A stretch of 64,000 bases of DNA from Saprospiraceae bacterium (GCA_028279185.1 JANQSS010000027.1:62001-126000); one strand, 5' to 3'; positions 27,228 to 36,281 are shown, counted from the first letter of the stretch. Translations and numbers: made by a program. Notes: generated by a model not told the origin, from the letters alone.

Positions 27228-29390
27228 ATGAGTTATATAAAATTTTTATGGTGTAATGTCCTGGCTGTTATGTTGATTGTATTCTCAATAACTCATGGAA
27301 TTTCACAATCAAGTAATACCGACATGGATGCCTTACAGGCGACTTACGATGTCAACCCAACTTTCATGCCGTATTTAAGTAAGAACAATTACACGGACAA
27401 CCCTCCTTTAACGAATGCGGGACAAAGTAATGATGGGTCTATCGTGATACAAAATTTTAATGCTATTACGGGTATAAAAGTAGGAACTCCTCATAGCTTG
27501 TCTGCTGATCCGACGGATAATATGAATCACCAAAATATGGTAGACGGTGACCCCCTTTTACAAAATGGAAACGGTCAGTTAGAATACGTAGTAAAATTCG
27601 CCCACCAACATGACTTTATTCCAAATTTTGATGAAAACGAGGAAGAAAATGAATATTTTAAGTTTTCTTTTGAACTGACCAATAATACTTCAAACAGTAC
27701 ATTGTACTATGTTATTTTTTATCAGAATGAATCCTATAAATACCCGGAACTGGGCTCTACGTTATTTCATTCCGGGAGCAATTTTTATGGAAGTTGGGGT
27801 TTTGACGAATCATTTAATCCTGGCCTGCGACCAATTACACATGTGGCCCAGGGAAATACGGAAGATGTAGTGGGATATTTTAGAATTAGGGGAAATCCGC
27901 GAAATGAGTTAAAATACCAGTCACAACCTCTAAAATGGACGGATGATCCGAATGAAAATAATGACAGTGGTATTATGGGGCGTTGGAGAAAGGTACCCAG
28001 AGTAGGCGAATACAAATTTCTCATAGTGGTTACGGCGGATCCAGATTATTTTTCTAATAACCATCGTCCTTATCTGGTTAATTCGAGTGACCAGTATCGT
28101 AATTCTCACTATGTCAGTCCATTTCAATGGAGAAATTTAACCAACAGTGCTTGGACAGCCAATACAGCTGTAGCGGAATCAAACGATGTGCTCAAAATTA
28201 AGGTGCACCAAGATGTGAATGACTTAGGACAAAATATTCTTTCGGGAGAAGACATCAACACACATCCACGATTGGCATGGGAAGTATCAATTGACGATCA
28301 TCAAGTGATTAATGACTTAAAGAAAATTCCTCTTCATAGAAATGTCGATGAGTATACACAGTTGGACTATAATTGGGCAGCCCACTTTTTTCATCAGGAC
28401 GAACTCAAAGATGTCATACTTGGTACAGGCGCCAATTCTGGTGATAATGTGACCAACAGTGTTTCAGAAGGTGGACTTCTCATGGAAGTTCCAGCTGTTG
28501 ATGATTGCGAAAAGGAACCGATTGAATTGGAAAAAACCGCCATCAAGTATCGGCCTCTTTTATATGGGAAATACACGATTAAAGCCCAAATTCCTAAGTT
28601 GTACAATGAACATGATATTCACCGTGGGCTAGGATATGCATTCTGGATCCCTCCAACCAATACATCGGGCTATGATCAACAATATTGCCAAGCAGTACGA
28701 TCTGATTTCGATTTTAATCTAGAAGTCGGTGTCGCTAATGAAGGAGACAAGCACTATCCCAATGACGATTTATTTCCGGATGAAGGAACTTCTGCGTATA
28801 ACGAAAAAAGACAAAATATTGATGCTTGGGATACGCATCACTATCCGGGCATAATGCCTTATGAAGCAGATCAGCTTTGGTTTTCATTTACTATGGGAGG
28901 GGGAAAAAGAGAATGCCTGAATATTGTCGAGCAACCCATAGGTTTTGATCAGAGCTTGTTGTTATCGTATCCCTACAGCGAAGGAAATAAGGGGCCATTT
29001 TTAATTAGGAGAATGGAAGAGCGACCTGGACCGGTTAGACAAGCACCGCTCCTCATAAATACATCAATTGTTCACGATGATGACATCAACATTGAATTAG
29101 ACGATGATGACGGATATTTTTCCGATGATCCGGGGTATGAGTATTATTATCAAATAGAGTGGACGCCTTATGAAGTTATCTATAGAATGGGACCATCGCT
29201 GACAGATCTTACCGTATGGGCTTGGTATCCCTGTAAGCATATGGCTATATCAAATGTATATGGCTCATTTTCTGTTGACTTAAAGTATTTTAATTCAAAA
29301 GCGGAAGCGTACTACAGACATGCAGCGCAATTTATTCCCATTCCATCAAATTCAATATATGCCCGAGTGAAGGAGGTTATAATTGAATAG
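27228..29390 (+). CDS. Large secreted protein of unknown function
   Basis: A 720-residue protein starting 4 bp after the preceding stop, so very likely in the same operon. The signal peptide spans about residues 1-27 (VLAVMLIVFSITHGISQ). The rest is acidic and rich in N, D, Y and W with no domain I can name; a highly acidic DDDDINIELDDDDG-like patch lies near residue 625. Unlike its three neighbours it has no recognisable T9SS tail, as it ends in SIYARVKEVIIE. It may therefore be periplasmic, released, or a partner of a T9SS cargo. Function unknown. Confidence 0.7.
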   Translation: MSYIKFLWCNVLAVMLIVFSITHGISQSSNTDMDALQATYDVNPTFMPYLSKNNYTDNPPLTNAGQSNDGSIVIQNFNAITGIKVGTPHSLSADPTDNMNHQNMVDGDPLLQNGNGQLEYVVKFAHQHDFIPNFDENEEENEYFKFSFELTNNTSNSTLYYVIFYQNESYKYPELGSTLFHSGSNFYGSWGFDESFNPGLRPITHVAQGNTEDVVGYFRIRGNPRNELKYQSQPLKWTDDPNENNDSGIMGRWRKVPRVGEYKFLIVVTADPDYFSNNHRPYLVNSSDQYRNSHYVSPFQWRNLTNSAWTANTAVAESNDVLKIKVHQDVNDLGQNILSGEDINTHPRLAWEVSIDDHQVINDLKKIPLHRNVDEYTQLDYNWAAHFFHQDELKDVILGTGANSGDNVTNSVSEGGLLMEVPAVDDCEKEPIELEKTAIKYRPLLYGKYTIKAQIPKLYNEHDIHRGLGYAFWIPPTNTSGYDQQYCQAVRSDFDFNLEVGVANEGDKHYPNDDLFPDEGTSAYNEKRQNIDAWDTHHYPGIMPYEADQLWFSFTMGGGKRECLNIVEQPIGFDQSLLLSYPYSEGNKGPFLIRRMEERPGPVRQAPLLINTSIVHDDDINIELDDDDGYFSDDPGYEYYYQIEWTPYEVIYRMGPSLTDLTVWAWYPCKHMAISNVYGSFSVDLKYFNSKAEAYYRHAAQFIPIPSNSIYARVKEVIIE

Positions 29391-29641
29391 ATAATTTGAT
29401 TTATTGAATTTCGTAATTCGACAGCCACCGCAATTTCAGAACAAAAATTGGCAAATGACAACCTACATAAAGCTTTGAGTGCGGTGTTTTCATGCAATAC
29501 GTTTGCCCTAATTGGATAGGCACTTTTTCAGACAGACCGCCGTAAGCGCAACGTGGAAAGAGCTGTTGTAATAGACACTACCTTAGCTCTTGCACAACAA
29601 CATTGCTTACATTTACGTATTAACACATTCAATATAGTAGG

Positions 29642-30868
29642 ATGTCGAATAAAGAGCTGATACAACGGGCTAAATCGCATGCCCGGCAAATCATGATACA
29701 CGAATTGGATCCAAAAGTCTTTACGTATCATAATATTCAACATGTTGAGGAAATGAAGGAGGTCGCTCTCTCATTAGCCGAGCACTATAGCCTTTCAGCG
29801 GATGAAAGGACCGATCTGGAAATCGCGTGTTGGCTGCATGACATAGGCTACACCGAGGGAGCTAACAAGCACGAAGAACGAGCCGTGGAGGAATTGGATA
29901 ACATATTTGGTGCGGATTTAAACGCTGAGCGTAAATCGCGAATCGCTAATCTCATCCTACAGACGAAGATGGATGCGAACCCGGAAAGTGACTTAGGTAA
30001 GATAATAAAAGACGCAGATTGCCATCATGTTGGTATAAAGACATTTATGGCAAAAACGGGAATGCTCAAAGCCGAGTTGCAAAAAACTAGTGGCAAGGAT
30101 ATTCCGGCTAAAGATTGGTTGACAGGCAATTTGAAGTTTTTGCACGACCATAAATTCCATACGCCGGTCGCTGAAGCTGAATTTGGTGCGAGAAAGCGTA
30201 AGAATATATTGAAAGTTCAAAAGGAACTTACAGGCTTACTGGATTACGAACAACAAGTGGCCGATGTAGACTTGGAGAAAGATAATTTGGCTCTTTCGTT
30301 GCCGTCTAATCGAGCCGATCGGGGTATAGAAACTATGTTCCGTGTCACACTAAGAAACCATAACAACCTAAGCGTCATTGCCGATAACAAGGCAAACATT
30401 ATGTTGAGTATTAATTCGATTATGCTTTCCATTGTCCTATCAAGCTTGGCTTCGAAATTGGATACCAATTCAGAACTCACCATACCAACTATTCTATTAA
30501 CAGCAACTTGCGTGGTATCCATTATAATTGCAGTACTGGCCACGCGGCCCAAAATATCAACAGGCGAGTTTTCGGAGGAAGCTTTTTTAAATAAGAAAGT
30601 TAATCTGCTGTTTTTTGGTAATTTTTTCAAAATTCCTTTAGATAAATTCGAATGGGGCATCAATACTTTGATGAATAATGAAGACATGCTGTACAGTAGT
30701 TTAACGAAGGATCTATATTTCTTAGGAATTGTACTAGCCAAAAAATATCGACTACTCTGGTATTGTTATAATGTTTTTACTGTAGGAATCATTATTACAG
30801 CACTTTCGTTTATCTATGTCTTTGCGACTATGACGCCAGAGGTAGCCGACTCGATCATTCCCCAGTAG
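29642..30868 (+). CDS. HD-domain phosphohydrolase fused to a PycTM (DUF5706) membrane module, Pycsar-effector-like
   Basis: A 408-residue two-part protein. Residues 20-200 form an HD-superfamily metal phosphohydrolase: H34, the H66-D67 pair in CWLHDIGY, and D124/D126 in IIKDADCHH. Residues 228-400 match the PycTM/DUF5706 module: RGIETMFRVTLRNHNNLS, ADNKANIMLSINS, a first membrane helix at about 255-270, a second at about 281-300 and a third near 375-397. PycTM proteins are membrane effectors of Pycsar anti-phage systems, activated by cyclic pyrimidine nucleotides. Here no cyclase lies nearby. HD-PycTM fusions occur widely in Bacteroidota, so a house-keeping nucleotide-signalling role is equally possible. 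The gene stands alone. Confidence 0.82.
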   Translation: MSNKELIQRAKSHARQIMIHELDPKVFTYHNIQHVEEMKEVALSLAEHYSLSADERTDLEIACWLHDIGYTEGANKHEERAVEELDNIFGADLNAERKSRIANLILQTKMDANPESDLGKIIKDADCHHVGIKTFMAKTGMLKAELQKTSGKDIPAKDWLTGNLKFLHDHKFHTPVAEAEFGARKRKNILKVQKELTGLLDYEQQVADVDLEKDNLALSLPSNRADRGIETMFRVTLRNHNNLSVIADNKANIMLSINSIMLSIVLSSLASKLDTNSELTIPTILLTATCVVSIIIAVLATRPKISTGEFSEEAFLNKKVNLLFFGNFFKIPLDKFEWGINTLMNNEDMLYSSLTKDLYFLGIVLAKKYRLLWYCYNVFTVGIIITALSFIYVFATMTPEVADSIIPQ

Positions 30869-30900
30869 AAGCACTGAAAAGCTGGTATAAGGGAATTTTA

Positions 30901-31659
30901 TTAAGGAAATAAAAATATTTTGATGAGAGCCGCGCTTACCATGATCAGAAGAAGAATATAGGCTAAATGATTTGCATGTTTCCATCTCGAAATGTATCGA
31001 GCTGTTATCCAACCTCCTATGATCTGACCTGCCGCCAACAATAGCCCGTAGTGCCAGTTCACCAAATCATGGAAAATTAAAATGGCAAAAACAATAGGCG
31101 TATATACAAGCACCGAAAACAATTTAATCGTGTTCGCTTGTAATAAAGGAATCTGATAAAATAGCACTAAGACGGCTAGCAACACAATACCCATTCCCAT
31201 TTGTATAAAGCCACCGTACACGCCAACACAAAAAAGTATGAAGGCTTTGATATACGGTGGTAATTTCTTGCTAAATCGTTCTGGTTCAAGCCATTTTTTA
31301 GGATTAATGAATAACGTAATAAAAAGTGCTATCAATAAAAATCTATAAACAAATTTAAATTGTTCGGGTGAAACGATAACCGATAGGACACCCCCACAGA
31401 TTCCACCGATAAACATTATCGGTAAAATCCGCTTGGCATGCCCCATATTCATAGCGTGTGATTGCTGCATGGAATAGGACGTAATTATGGAGTGGAAAAA
31501 AATTCCAACGCGATTCGTGCCATTCGCGGTTAAGGCTGGAAGACCGATGAATTCAAGCAATATTGTCAGCGTAATTAATGAGCCATTGCCCGCTAGCGTA
31601 TTTATAAATCCGGCGGCTATTCCTGCGAAAATCAATAAAGTGGATTCAAGTATTTCCAC
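30901..31659 (-). CDS. TSUP/TauE-SafE family sulfite or anion exporter
   Basis: A 252-residue inner-membrane protein with about eight hydrophobic helices in two repeats. Family marks are AGFINTLAGNGSLITL near residue 16 and GVYGGFIQMGMGIVLL near residue 150, the paired G-rich motifs of TauE/SafE proteins, which export sulfite, sulfoacetate or other organosulfur anions. The start is GTG. It lies 6 bp after trhO and is probably co-transcribed with it. A link to the sulfur operon at 1-9 kb is possible but unproven. Confidence 0.85.
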   Translation of the reverse strand: MEILESTLLIFAGIAAGFINTLAGNGSLITLTILLEFIGLPALTANGTNRVGIFFHSIITSYSMQQSHAMNMGHAKRILPIMFIGGICGGVLSVIVSPEQFKFVYRFLLIALFITLFINPKKWLEPERFSKKLPPYIKAFILFCVGVYGGFIQMGMGIVLLAVLVLFYQIPLLQANTIKLFSVLVYTPIVFAILIFHDLVNWHYGLLLAAGQIIGGWITARYISRWKHANHLAYILLLIMVSAALIKIFLFP

Positions 31660-31665
31660 AACATA

Positions 31666-32712
31666 TTAAGATAAGTCGAGCTCCTCGTCGGCGGTTAATG
31701 CTTTGTAACGACCTTTGCCAAAACGTGTTCCGTTGAAGGAAATTTTAGGTTTTAGTTTGCTTTTTTCTTCATCGTCGAGGGCTGTAAAAGTAGCGCACTT
31801 TTTAGAACAACAATTGTCATACTTATCGGCACAACTTTCACACTGTATAAAAAGAATATGACAGGCGTCATTTGTGCAATTTACATGGTCATCACAGGGT
31901 TTACCACATTGGTGACATTTTGCAATCACTTCAGCGCTTATCCGCTCCCCCATACGCTCGTCAAACACAAAGTTTTTTCCTTTAAATTTATTTTCCAATC
32001 CTTCCGCTTTGACTTTCCGAGCATATTCAATAATACCACCATCCAATTGATATACACGCTCAAATCCCTTATGCTTGAAATAAGCACTTGCTTTTTCACA
32101 ACGTATACCTCCGGTGCAATACATCAGTAGGTTTTTGTCCTTTTTATCGGATAGCATGTCTTCAATAATCGGTAAGGATTCCCTAAAAGTTTCGACGTCC
32201 GGACAAATTGCATTTTCAAAATGTCCAACTTCGCTTTCATAGTGGTTGCGCATGTCAATTAAAATTGTATCATCTCGATCTGCTAATGAATTAAATTTTT
32301 TTGCATCCACATGTTCACCTTTTTTTGTCACATCAAAACTTTCGTCATCTAGCCCATCAGCTACTATTTTTGGTCGCACTTTAACGATTAATTTAAAAAA
32401 GGAGAATTTATTTTTCTCAACGGCAATATTTAAGCGCATTCCTTCGAAAAATGATATTGATCGTATCGCTTCTTCAAAAGTATCGAACTTAAGGGCTGGG
32501 ACGTTCAATTGAGCGTTCACGCCTTCTTTTGCTATGTAGATCCGCCCGCAGACATCTAATTCGGACAGAATAATATATAGATGATCCCGAAAAAAACTAG
32601 GGTTCAGAATCTTGGCGTATGCATAAAATGAGAGCGTAATCCGCTCTTCATTTGCCAATAGCCTTTTGGCCTTCAGCGCATCGGAATTTTCTATGTTATA
32701 CAGTTTTGACAT
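31666..32712 (-). CDS. trhO: tRNA uridine(34) 5-hydroxylase TrhO (rhodanese family)
   Basis: A 348-residue soluble enzyme that makes 5-hydroxyuridine at tRNA position 34. Features are an N-terminal acylphosphatase-like domain (about 20-120, IYAKEGVNAQLNVP) and a rhodanese domain with the active cysteine in YCTGGIRCEKA near residue 200. A cysteine-rich C-terminal segment follows (CHQCGKPC, CNNDACH-like spacing, CSKKC) that likely binds metal. The ATG at 32712 is preferred over a TTG one codon upstream. A near-perfect -7 element lies only 7 bp upstream, so the transcript should have almost no leader. The TSUP transporter gene follows. Confidence 0.93.
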   Translation of the reverse strand: MSKLYNIENSDALKAKRLLANEERITLSFYAYAKILNPSFFRDHLYIILSELDVCGRIYIAKEGVNAQLNVPALKFDTFEEAIRSISFFEGMRLNIAVEKNKFSFFKLIVKVRPKIVADGLDDESFDVTKKGEHVDAKKFNSLADRDDTILIDMRNHYESEVGHFENAICPDVETFRESLPIIEDMLSDKKDKNLLMYCTGGIRCEKASAYFKHKGFERVYQLDGGIIEYARKVKAEGLENKFKGKNFVFDERMGERISAEVIAKCHQCGKPCDDHVNCTNDACHILFIQCESCADKYDNCCSKKCATFTALDDEEKSKLKPKISFNGTRFGKGRYKALTADEELDLS

Positions 32713-32719
32713 CAAAGTG

Positions 32720-32727
32720 CAAAATTA
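32720..32727 (-). promoter_or_regulatory. -7 promoter element for trhO
   Basis: Minus-strand TAATTTTG, an exact TAnnTTTG, ends 7 nt before the trhO ATG. A TTTG lies about 23 nt upstream as a candidate -33 box. Transcription would begin within a few bases of the start codon. Confidence 0.55.
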
Positions 32728-32841
32728 CAAATCATAGGTAAAGTTGCGCTCAAATCTATAATAAAACTACCCTAAGCAAATTGGTTTTAACCATGTGTCA
32801 AATCATGATAGATTTAAATAAAAATGCCATGCGTCTTTAGC

Positions 32842-32849
32842 TATATTTG
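32842..32849 (+). promoter_or_regulatory. -7 promoter element for the M14-family gene
   Basis: TATATTTG followed by CGGGC and then the ATG at 32855. The predicted transcript would start at or next to the start codon. No clear -33 TTTG is seen. Confidence 0.5.
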
Positions 32850-32854
32850 CGGGC

Positions 32855-33844
32855 ATGATTGAGATGGGAAAGCGGCTGATTGGCCGATATACGGGGCAGC
32901 ACAAGGGGCCTTTAATGATTTGTTTAGGCGCTATGCACGGCAATGAACTAGCTGGGTTACGGGCCTTAGAGCTGTTATTCAAAATGATCGAAGTAGAGCC
33001 AATTACAAATCCTGATTTTGTATTTAGTGGGCGCGTAGTGGGCTTTAAGGGCAACTTGCAAGCTATCGAGCAACGGGTACGCTACTTTCGCGAAGATCTC
33101 AATCGCATCTGGACTAAGGAAATCATTCATGAAGTGATGACCACACCTCTCGAAGAGTTGTCGTTCGAGCGTCTTGAGCTTCGGGAGTTGATCCGAGCTT
33201 GTCATTTGGAAATTGCGAATTACGAACCGGAAAAAATAATCATTCTAGATCTGCATACAACTTCTTGCGAGGGTGGAATTTTTTCCATAGTCCGCGAAGA
33301 TCTGGATAGCATCGAATTAGGTGTGGAGTTGCACGCACCTGTTGTTCGTGGTATGCTCAATGGACTGGAGGGCACAACCTTGCACTATTTTAATGAGGAG
33401 CACTTCAATACGTCTATAACGTCGATATCATTTGAATCGGGTCAACATGAAAATCCATTAAGTATAAACCGCGCAATTGCGGCTATCATCAATTGTATGC
33501 GCACAGTTGGCTGTGTTGATGGAAAGTATGTCGAAAACCATCACGACAAATTGTTAATAGACCATAGCCGAAACTTACCAAAAGTGGCACAGCTCATTTA
33601 TACGCATAGAATTGAGCCTGGTGATGCTTTTGTGATGCGACCTGGTTACAAGAACTTTGATTACATTCAAGAGGGAGAAGAATTGGCCGATGATAAGAAT
33701 GGGGTAATTAAAGCCAAATGCGGTGGGCTTTTACTTATGCCCTTATACCAACCTCTTGGTCAGGATGGTTTTTTCGTCATAGAAAGGCATGACCCTTCTA
33801 CTTTGCCTCGACGTGAATCCGCTAAAATGGTAGGGCAAAGTTAA
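32855..33844 (+). CDS. Succinylglutamate desuccinylase/aspartoacylase family protein
   Basis: A 329-residue zinc hydrolase of the M14-like AstE/AspA family, which removes acyl groups from amino acids. Zinc ligands fit H28 and E31 in GAMHGNE and H134 in LDLHTTS; E194 in SFESGQHEN fits the catalytic glutamate. R79 and R84 in YFREDLNR could hold the carboxylate. Either ATG (M1 or M4) is possible: the -7 element ends only 5 nt before M1, so starting at M4 would give a normal short leader. It stands alone and converges with psd. The natural substrate is not known for this Bacteroidota subgroup. Confidence 0.83.
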   Translation: MIEMGKRLIGRYTGQHKGPLMICLGAMHGNELAGLRALELLFKMIEVEPITNPDFVFSGRVVGFKGNLQAIEQRVRYFREDLNRIWTKEIIHEVMTTPLEELSFERLELRELIRACHLEIANYEPEKIIILDLHTTSCEGGIFSIVREDLDSIELGVELHAPVVRGMLNGLEGTTLHYFNEEHFNTSITSISFESGQHENPLSINRAIAAIINCMRTVGCVDGKYVENHHDKLLIDHSRNLPKVAQLIYTHRIEPGDAFVMRPGYKNFDYIQEGEELADDKNGVIKAKCGGLLLMPLYQPLGQDGFFVIERHDPSTLPRRESAKMVGQS

Positions 33845-33882
33845 AGTACGTGCATGCCGGTTTGACTATTTTGAGCCTGCAC

Positions 33883-34533
33883 TTAAGATGATTTCTTCGG
33901 CAAATGCGCTAGAACGGTTTTATTTCCCGTAACACGTTCTTCCAATGGAACTATTACTTCAGCATCTGGTGGAAGTAAAATGTCGACACGAGAACCAAAT
34001 TTTATAAACCCTAATTCTTCTCCACGTTCAACTTGTTGGCCTTCATTGACATAACAAATTACGCGACGCGCCACTGCACCGGCTATTTGTTTTACCGTGA
34101 TGATTAAATTGTTATGAATTCGTATATCTAATTCGTGTCGTTCATTTTCAGTGGATGATTTTGGATGCCATGCGACAAGATACTTTCCCGGCACATATTG
34201 ACTTCTCACAATTTCACCAGCTATTGGAATCCAATTGGCATGTACATTTGTTGGCGACATGAAAATTGAAATCTGTCTTCTGCCATCCTCTATTATTTCA
34301 TTCGCCACAAGTTTGCCATCCGCGGGACTCGTGAGATGAAAATACGCTACCGCAGGCGTCTGTCGTTTTGGTAATCGAAAAAACTGTAATGAAAAGACTA
34401 AAAAAATAAAACTGCCAAAAAAGGCAAGAATAACCCATAAGGAGGGGAAAAAAGTGAACCCTAAAAATGTACCAATTGATAAAATAAGCCCGATTGTAAT
34501 ATAAGAAGAGCCTTCACGATGAAAATATGCCAT
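33883..34533 (-). CDS. psd: Phosphatidylserine decarboxylase family protein
   Basis: A 216-residue pyruvoyl enzyme that makes phosphatidylethanolamine. Two hydrophobic helices lie near residues 10-50. The conserved body follows (SPADGKLV, MSPTNVHANWIP, SRVICYV-like strand). The self-cleavage site is FIKFGSRVDILLP, where S181 becomes the pyruvoyl group; the short length fits the PSD-A (archaeal-type/short) class found in Bacteroidota. It follows cdsA by 8 bp, which joins two consecutive phospholipid steps in one operon. Confidence 0.92.
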   Translation of the reverse strand: MAYFHREGSSYITIGLILSIGTFLGFTFFPSLWVILAFFGSFIFLVFSLQFFRLPKRQTPAVAYFHLTSPADGKLVANEIIEDGRRQISIFMSPTNVHANWIPIAGEIVRSQYVPGKYLVAWHPKSSTENERHELDIRIHNNLIITVKQIAGAVARRVICYVNEGQQVERGEELGFIKFGSRVDILLPPDAEVIVPLEERVTGNKTVLAHLPKKSS

Positions 34534-34541
34534 GTTACGAG

Positions 34542-35336
34542 CTATGCATTAAATATGAAATGATATAGCAATATTGCAAAAGGTAATGAAAATAACAAGC
34601 CATCACATCGGTCCAGGAATCCACCGTGTCCTGGGATTAGATGGCTGCTATCTTTAACCTTTGTTATTCGCTTCAGTTTTGACTCGATTAAATCACCGAG
34701 TACAACTAGACCATGTACGATTAAAGCAACAAAAAGTATGCGATAATCGATTACATTGCATAACACCAATATAGAATTAAATAGAAAACCTAAAAGCCAT
34801 CCGCCAAAAAAACCTTCAATAGTTTTACTGGGGGAAATACGTGGTGCCAGCGGACGCTTGCCAAAATATTTACCCATAAAATAACTGCCTGTATCGCTGG
34901 CCCAAACCAGTGCTAAAACAATGAATAAATCAATTTGGTATTCATTGAAATATTGGAAGTAATGAATGCACGAAGCTGCAAGCGTCAAATAGATTAATCC
35001 TGGAATAAAATAACGCAAAGGTCTTTTTGACTTTAGCAAAAATATTTCGATAAAAACATAAACATGGTATACGGCAACAAATCCAATAAAAAGAAGAAAA
35101 TTTTTAAGCGAAATGTTACGTGATGCAAGGTAAATAGCAAAATATATTAGAACAGCGAAGGCAGCCGGAAGAACAATTCGATTGCCCGGTTTTACCATTG
35201 CTATGTATTCAGTCGTTGTGAGAAAAACGAGTAAGCCAAATGTCAAAAGCAATCCAATTGGATGTATCGCGACGGCAATACCGAAAACGATGACCATGAC
35301 AAGTGATGAGATTACACGTTGTTTCAGATTATTCAC
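34542..35336 (-). CDS. cdsA: Phosphatidate cytidylyltransferase CdsA
   Basis: A 264-residue integral membrane enzyme that makes CDP-diacylglycerol from phosphatidate and CTP. About seven hydrophobic helices are seen. Family marks are ASDTGSYFMGKYFGKRPLAP, ISPSKTIEGFFGG and the C-terminal signature KRITKVKDSSHLIPGHGGFLDRCDGL with the catalytic aspartates. The start is GTG. It is the first gene of a two-gene operon with psd and is divergent from pdxJ across 64 bp. Confidence 0.95.
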   Translation of the reverse strand: MNNLKQRVISSLVMVIVFGIAVAIHPIGLLLTFGLLVFLTTTEYIAMVKPGNRIVLPAAFAVLIYFAIYLASRNISLKNFLLFIGFVAVYHVYVFIEIFLLKSKRPLRYFIPGLIYLTLAASCIHYFQYFNEYQIDLFIVLALVWASDTGSYFMGKYFGKRPLAPRISPSKTIEGFFGGWLLGFLFNSILVLCNVIDYRILFVALIVHGLVVLGDLIESKLKRITKVKDSSHLIPGHGGFLDRCDGLLFSLPFAILLYHFIFNA

Positions 35337-35388
35337 GAGACGAAGATACGTCGCTGTGTTGAGCTAAACACTTGACAATAGCATTTCC

Positions 35389-35396
35389 TAATTTTG
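35389..35396 (+). promoter_or_regulatory. -7 promoter element for pdxJ
   Basis: TAATTTTG followed by GGGA and the pdxJ ATG at 35401. The predicted transcript would be leaderless or nearly so. The -33 position is not clear: TTG triplets lie 14 and 27 nt upstream. Confidence 0.45.
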
Positions 35397-35400
35397 GGGA

Positions 35401-36138
35401 ATGGATATTGCTCGGACAAAACTCAGTGTTAATATTAACAAGGTCGCGCTCATTCGGAACAGTCGCGGAGGCAATCGACCTGATCTTGTTCAAGTTGCAC
35501 GCGATTGTGAAGATTTCGGCGCAGATGGCATCACCGTACATCCGCGACCGGATGAGCGGCACGTACGATATGATGATTTATTGCCTTTGAAAAATGCAAA
35601 CCGAACAGAATTTAACATTGAGGGTTACCCCTCTGATACATTCATGAAGCATGTATTAACTACCAAACCGGATCAATGCACGCTCGTCCCTGATCCACCA
35701 GGTGTACTAACTTCAAATTGTGGGTGGGCTATAGCTGAAAATGCCAGCTTATTAAGAGATGTAATTGCTACGCTTAAGAATGCTGGTATTCGTACTTCCT
35801 TATTCATCGACCCAAAAGAAAGCTCGGTGGCAGAAGCTGCTAAGGTTGGCTCCGATAGGGTTGAAATCTACACTGGAAAATTCGCTGCGGATTACGTTCG
35901 GGACCCTCATATGGCCGTAGCAGCTCATGTGAGCTGTGCGAACCAAGCCAAAGTATTGGGTATCGGATTGAATGCAGGGCATGACCTGGATTTGGATAAT
36001 TTACAATGGTATAGTCGAATGGTTCCGGGACTACTCGAGGTATCGATCGGACATGCCTTGATCTCAGATGCTCTATATTTTGGTTTAGAGAATATTATTC
36101 CTATGTATAAACGAAAATTATCCCATATAAGTTACTAA
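35401..36138 (+). CDS. pdxJ: Pyridoxine 5'-phosphate synthase PdxJ
   Basis: A 245-residue TIM-barrel enzyme that condenses 1-deoxyxylulose 5-phosphate with 3-amino-2-oxopropyl phosphate to give pyridoxine 5'-phosphate. Family marks are LSVNINKVALIRNSRGG, GADGITVHPRPDERHV (phosphate and substrate contacts), CTLVPDPPG, VEIYTGKFA and LNAGHDLDLDNL, with EVSIGHALISDAL at the end. Full length for the family. A promoter element lies 4 bp upstream of the ATG. Confidence 0.96.
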   Translation: MDIARTKLSVNINKVALIRNSRGGNRPDLVQVARDCEDFGADGITVHPRPDERHVRYDDLLPLKNANRTEFNIEGYPSDTFMKHVLTTKPDQCTLVPDPPGVLTSNCGWAIAENASLLRDVIATLKNAGIRTSLFIDPKESSVAEAAKVGSDRVEIYTGKFAADYVRDPHMAVAAHVSCANQAKVLGIGLNAGHDLDLDNLQWYSRMVPGLLEVSIGHALISDALYFGLENIIPMYKRKLSHISY

Positions 36139-36182
36139 TATATAGGTACTTACAAAAAGTTCAGTAAATTACGGACAATTTC

Positions 36183-36232
36183 GACCCAACATGTGATTTT
36201 TTGGCCGAAATGGCAGCATATTGCGTTGGGTC
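36183..36232 (+). promoter_or_regulatory. Inverted repeat between pdxJ and the susC-like gene
   Basis: GACCCAAC (36183-36190) and GTTGGGTC (36225-36232) form a perfect 8-bp stem around a 34-nt loop, followed within a few bases by GTTTTT. It could be a weak terminator of pdxJ or an upstream regulatory element of the SusC operon. Confidence 0.3.
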
Positions 36233-36281
36233 AACGTTTTTAACTGGAATTAACATGAATTTAACGCTGTTATAATATTTC

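Noticed and set aside
29391-30900. Complete Pycsar defence operon
   Set aside because: Only the PycTM-containing gene is present; no pyrimidine cyclase lies on either side.
36183-36232. Intrinsic terminator of pdxJ
   Set aside because: The stem is only 8 bp with a 34-nt loop, too loose for a standard terminator; kept only as a low-confidence inverted repeat.
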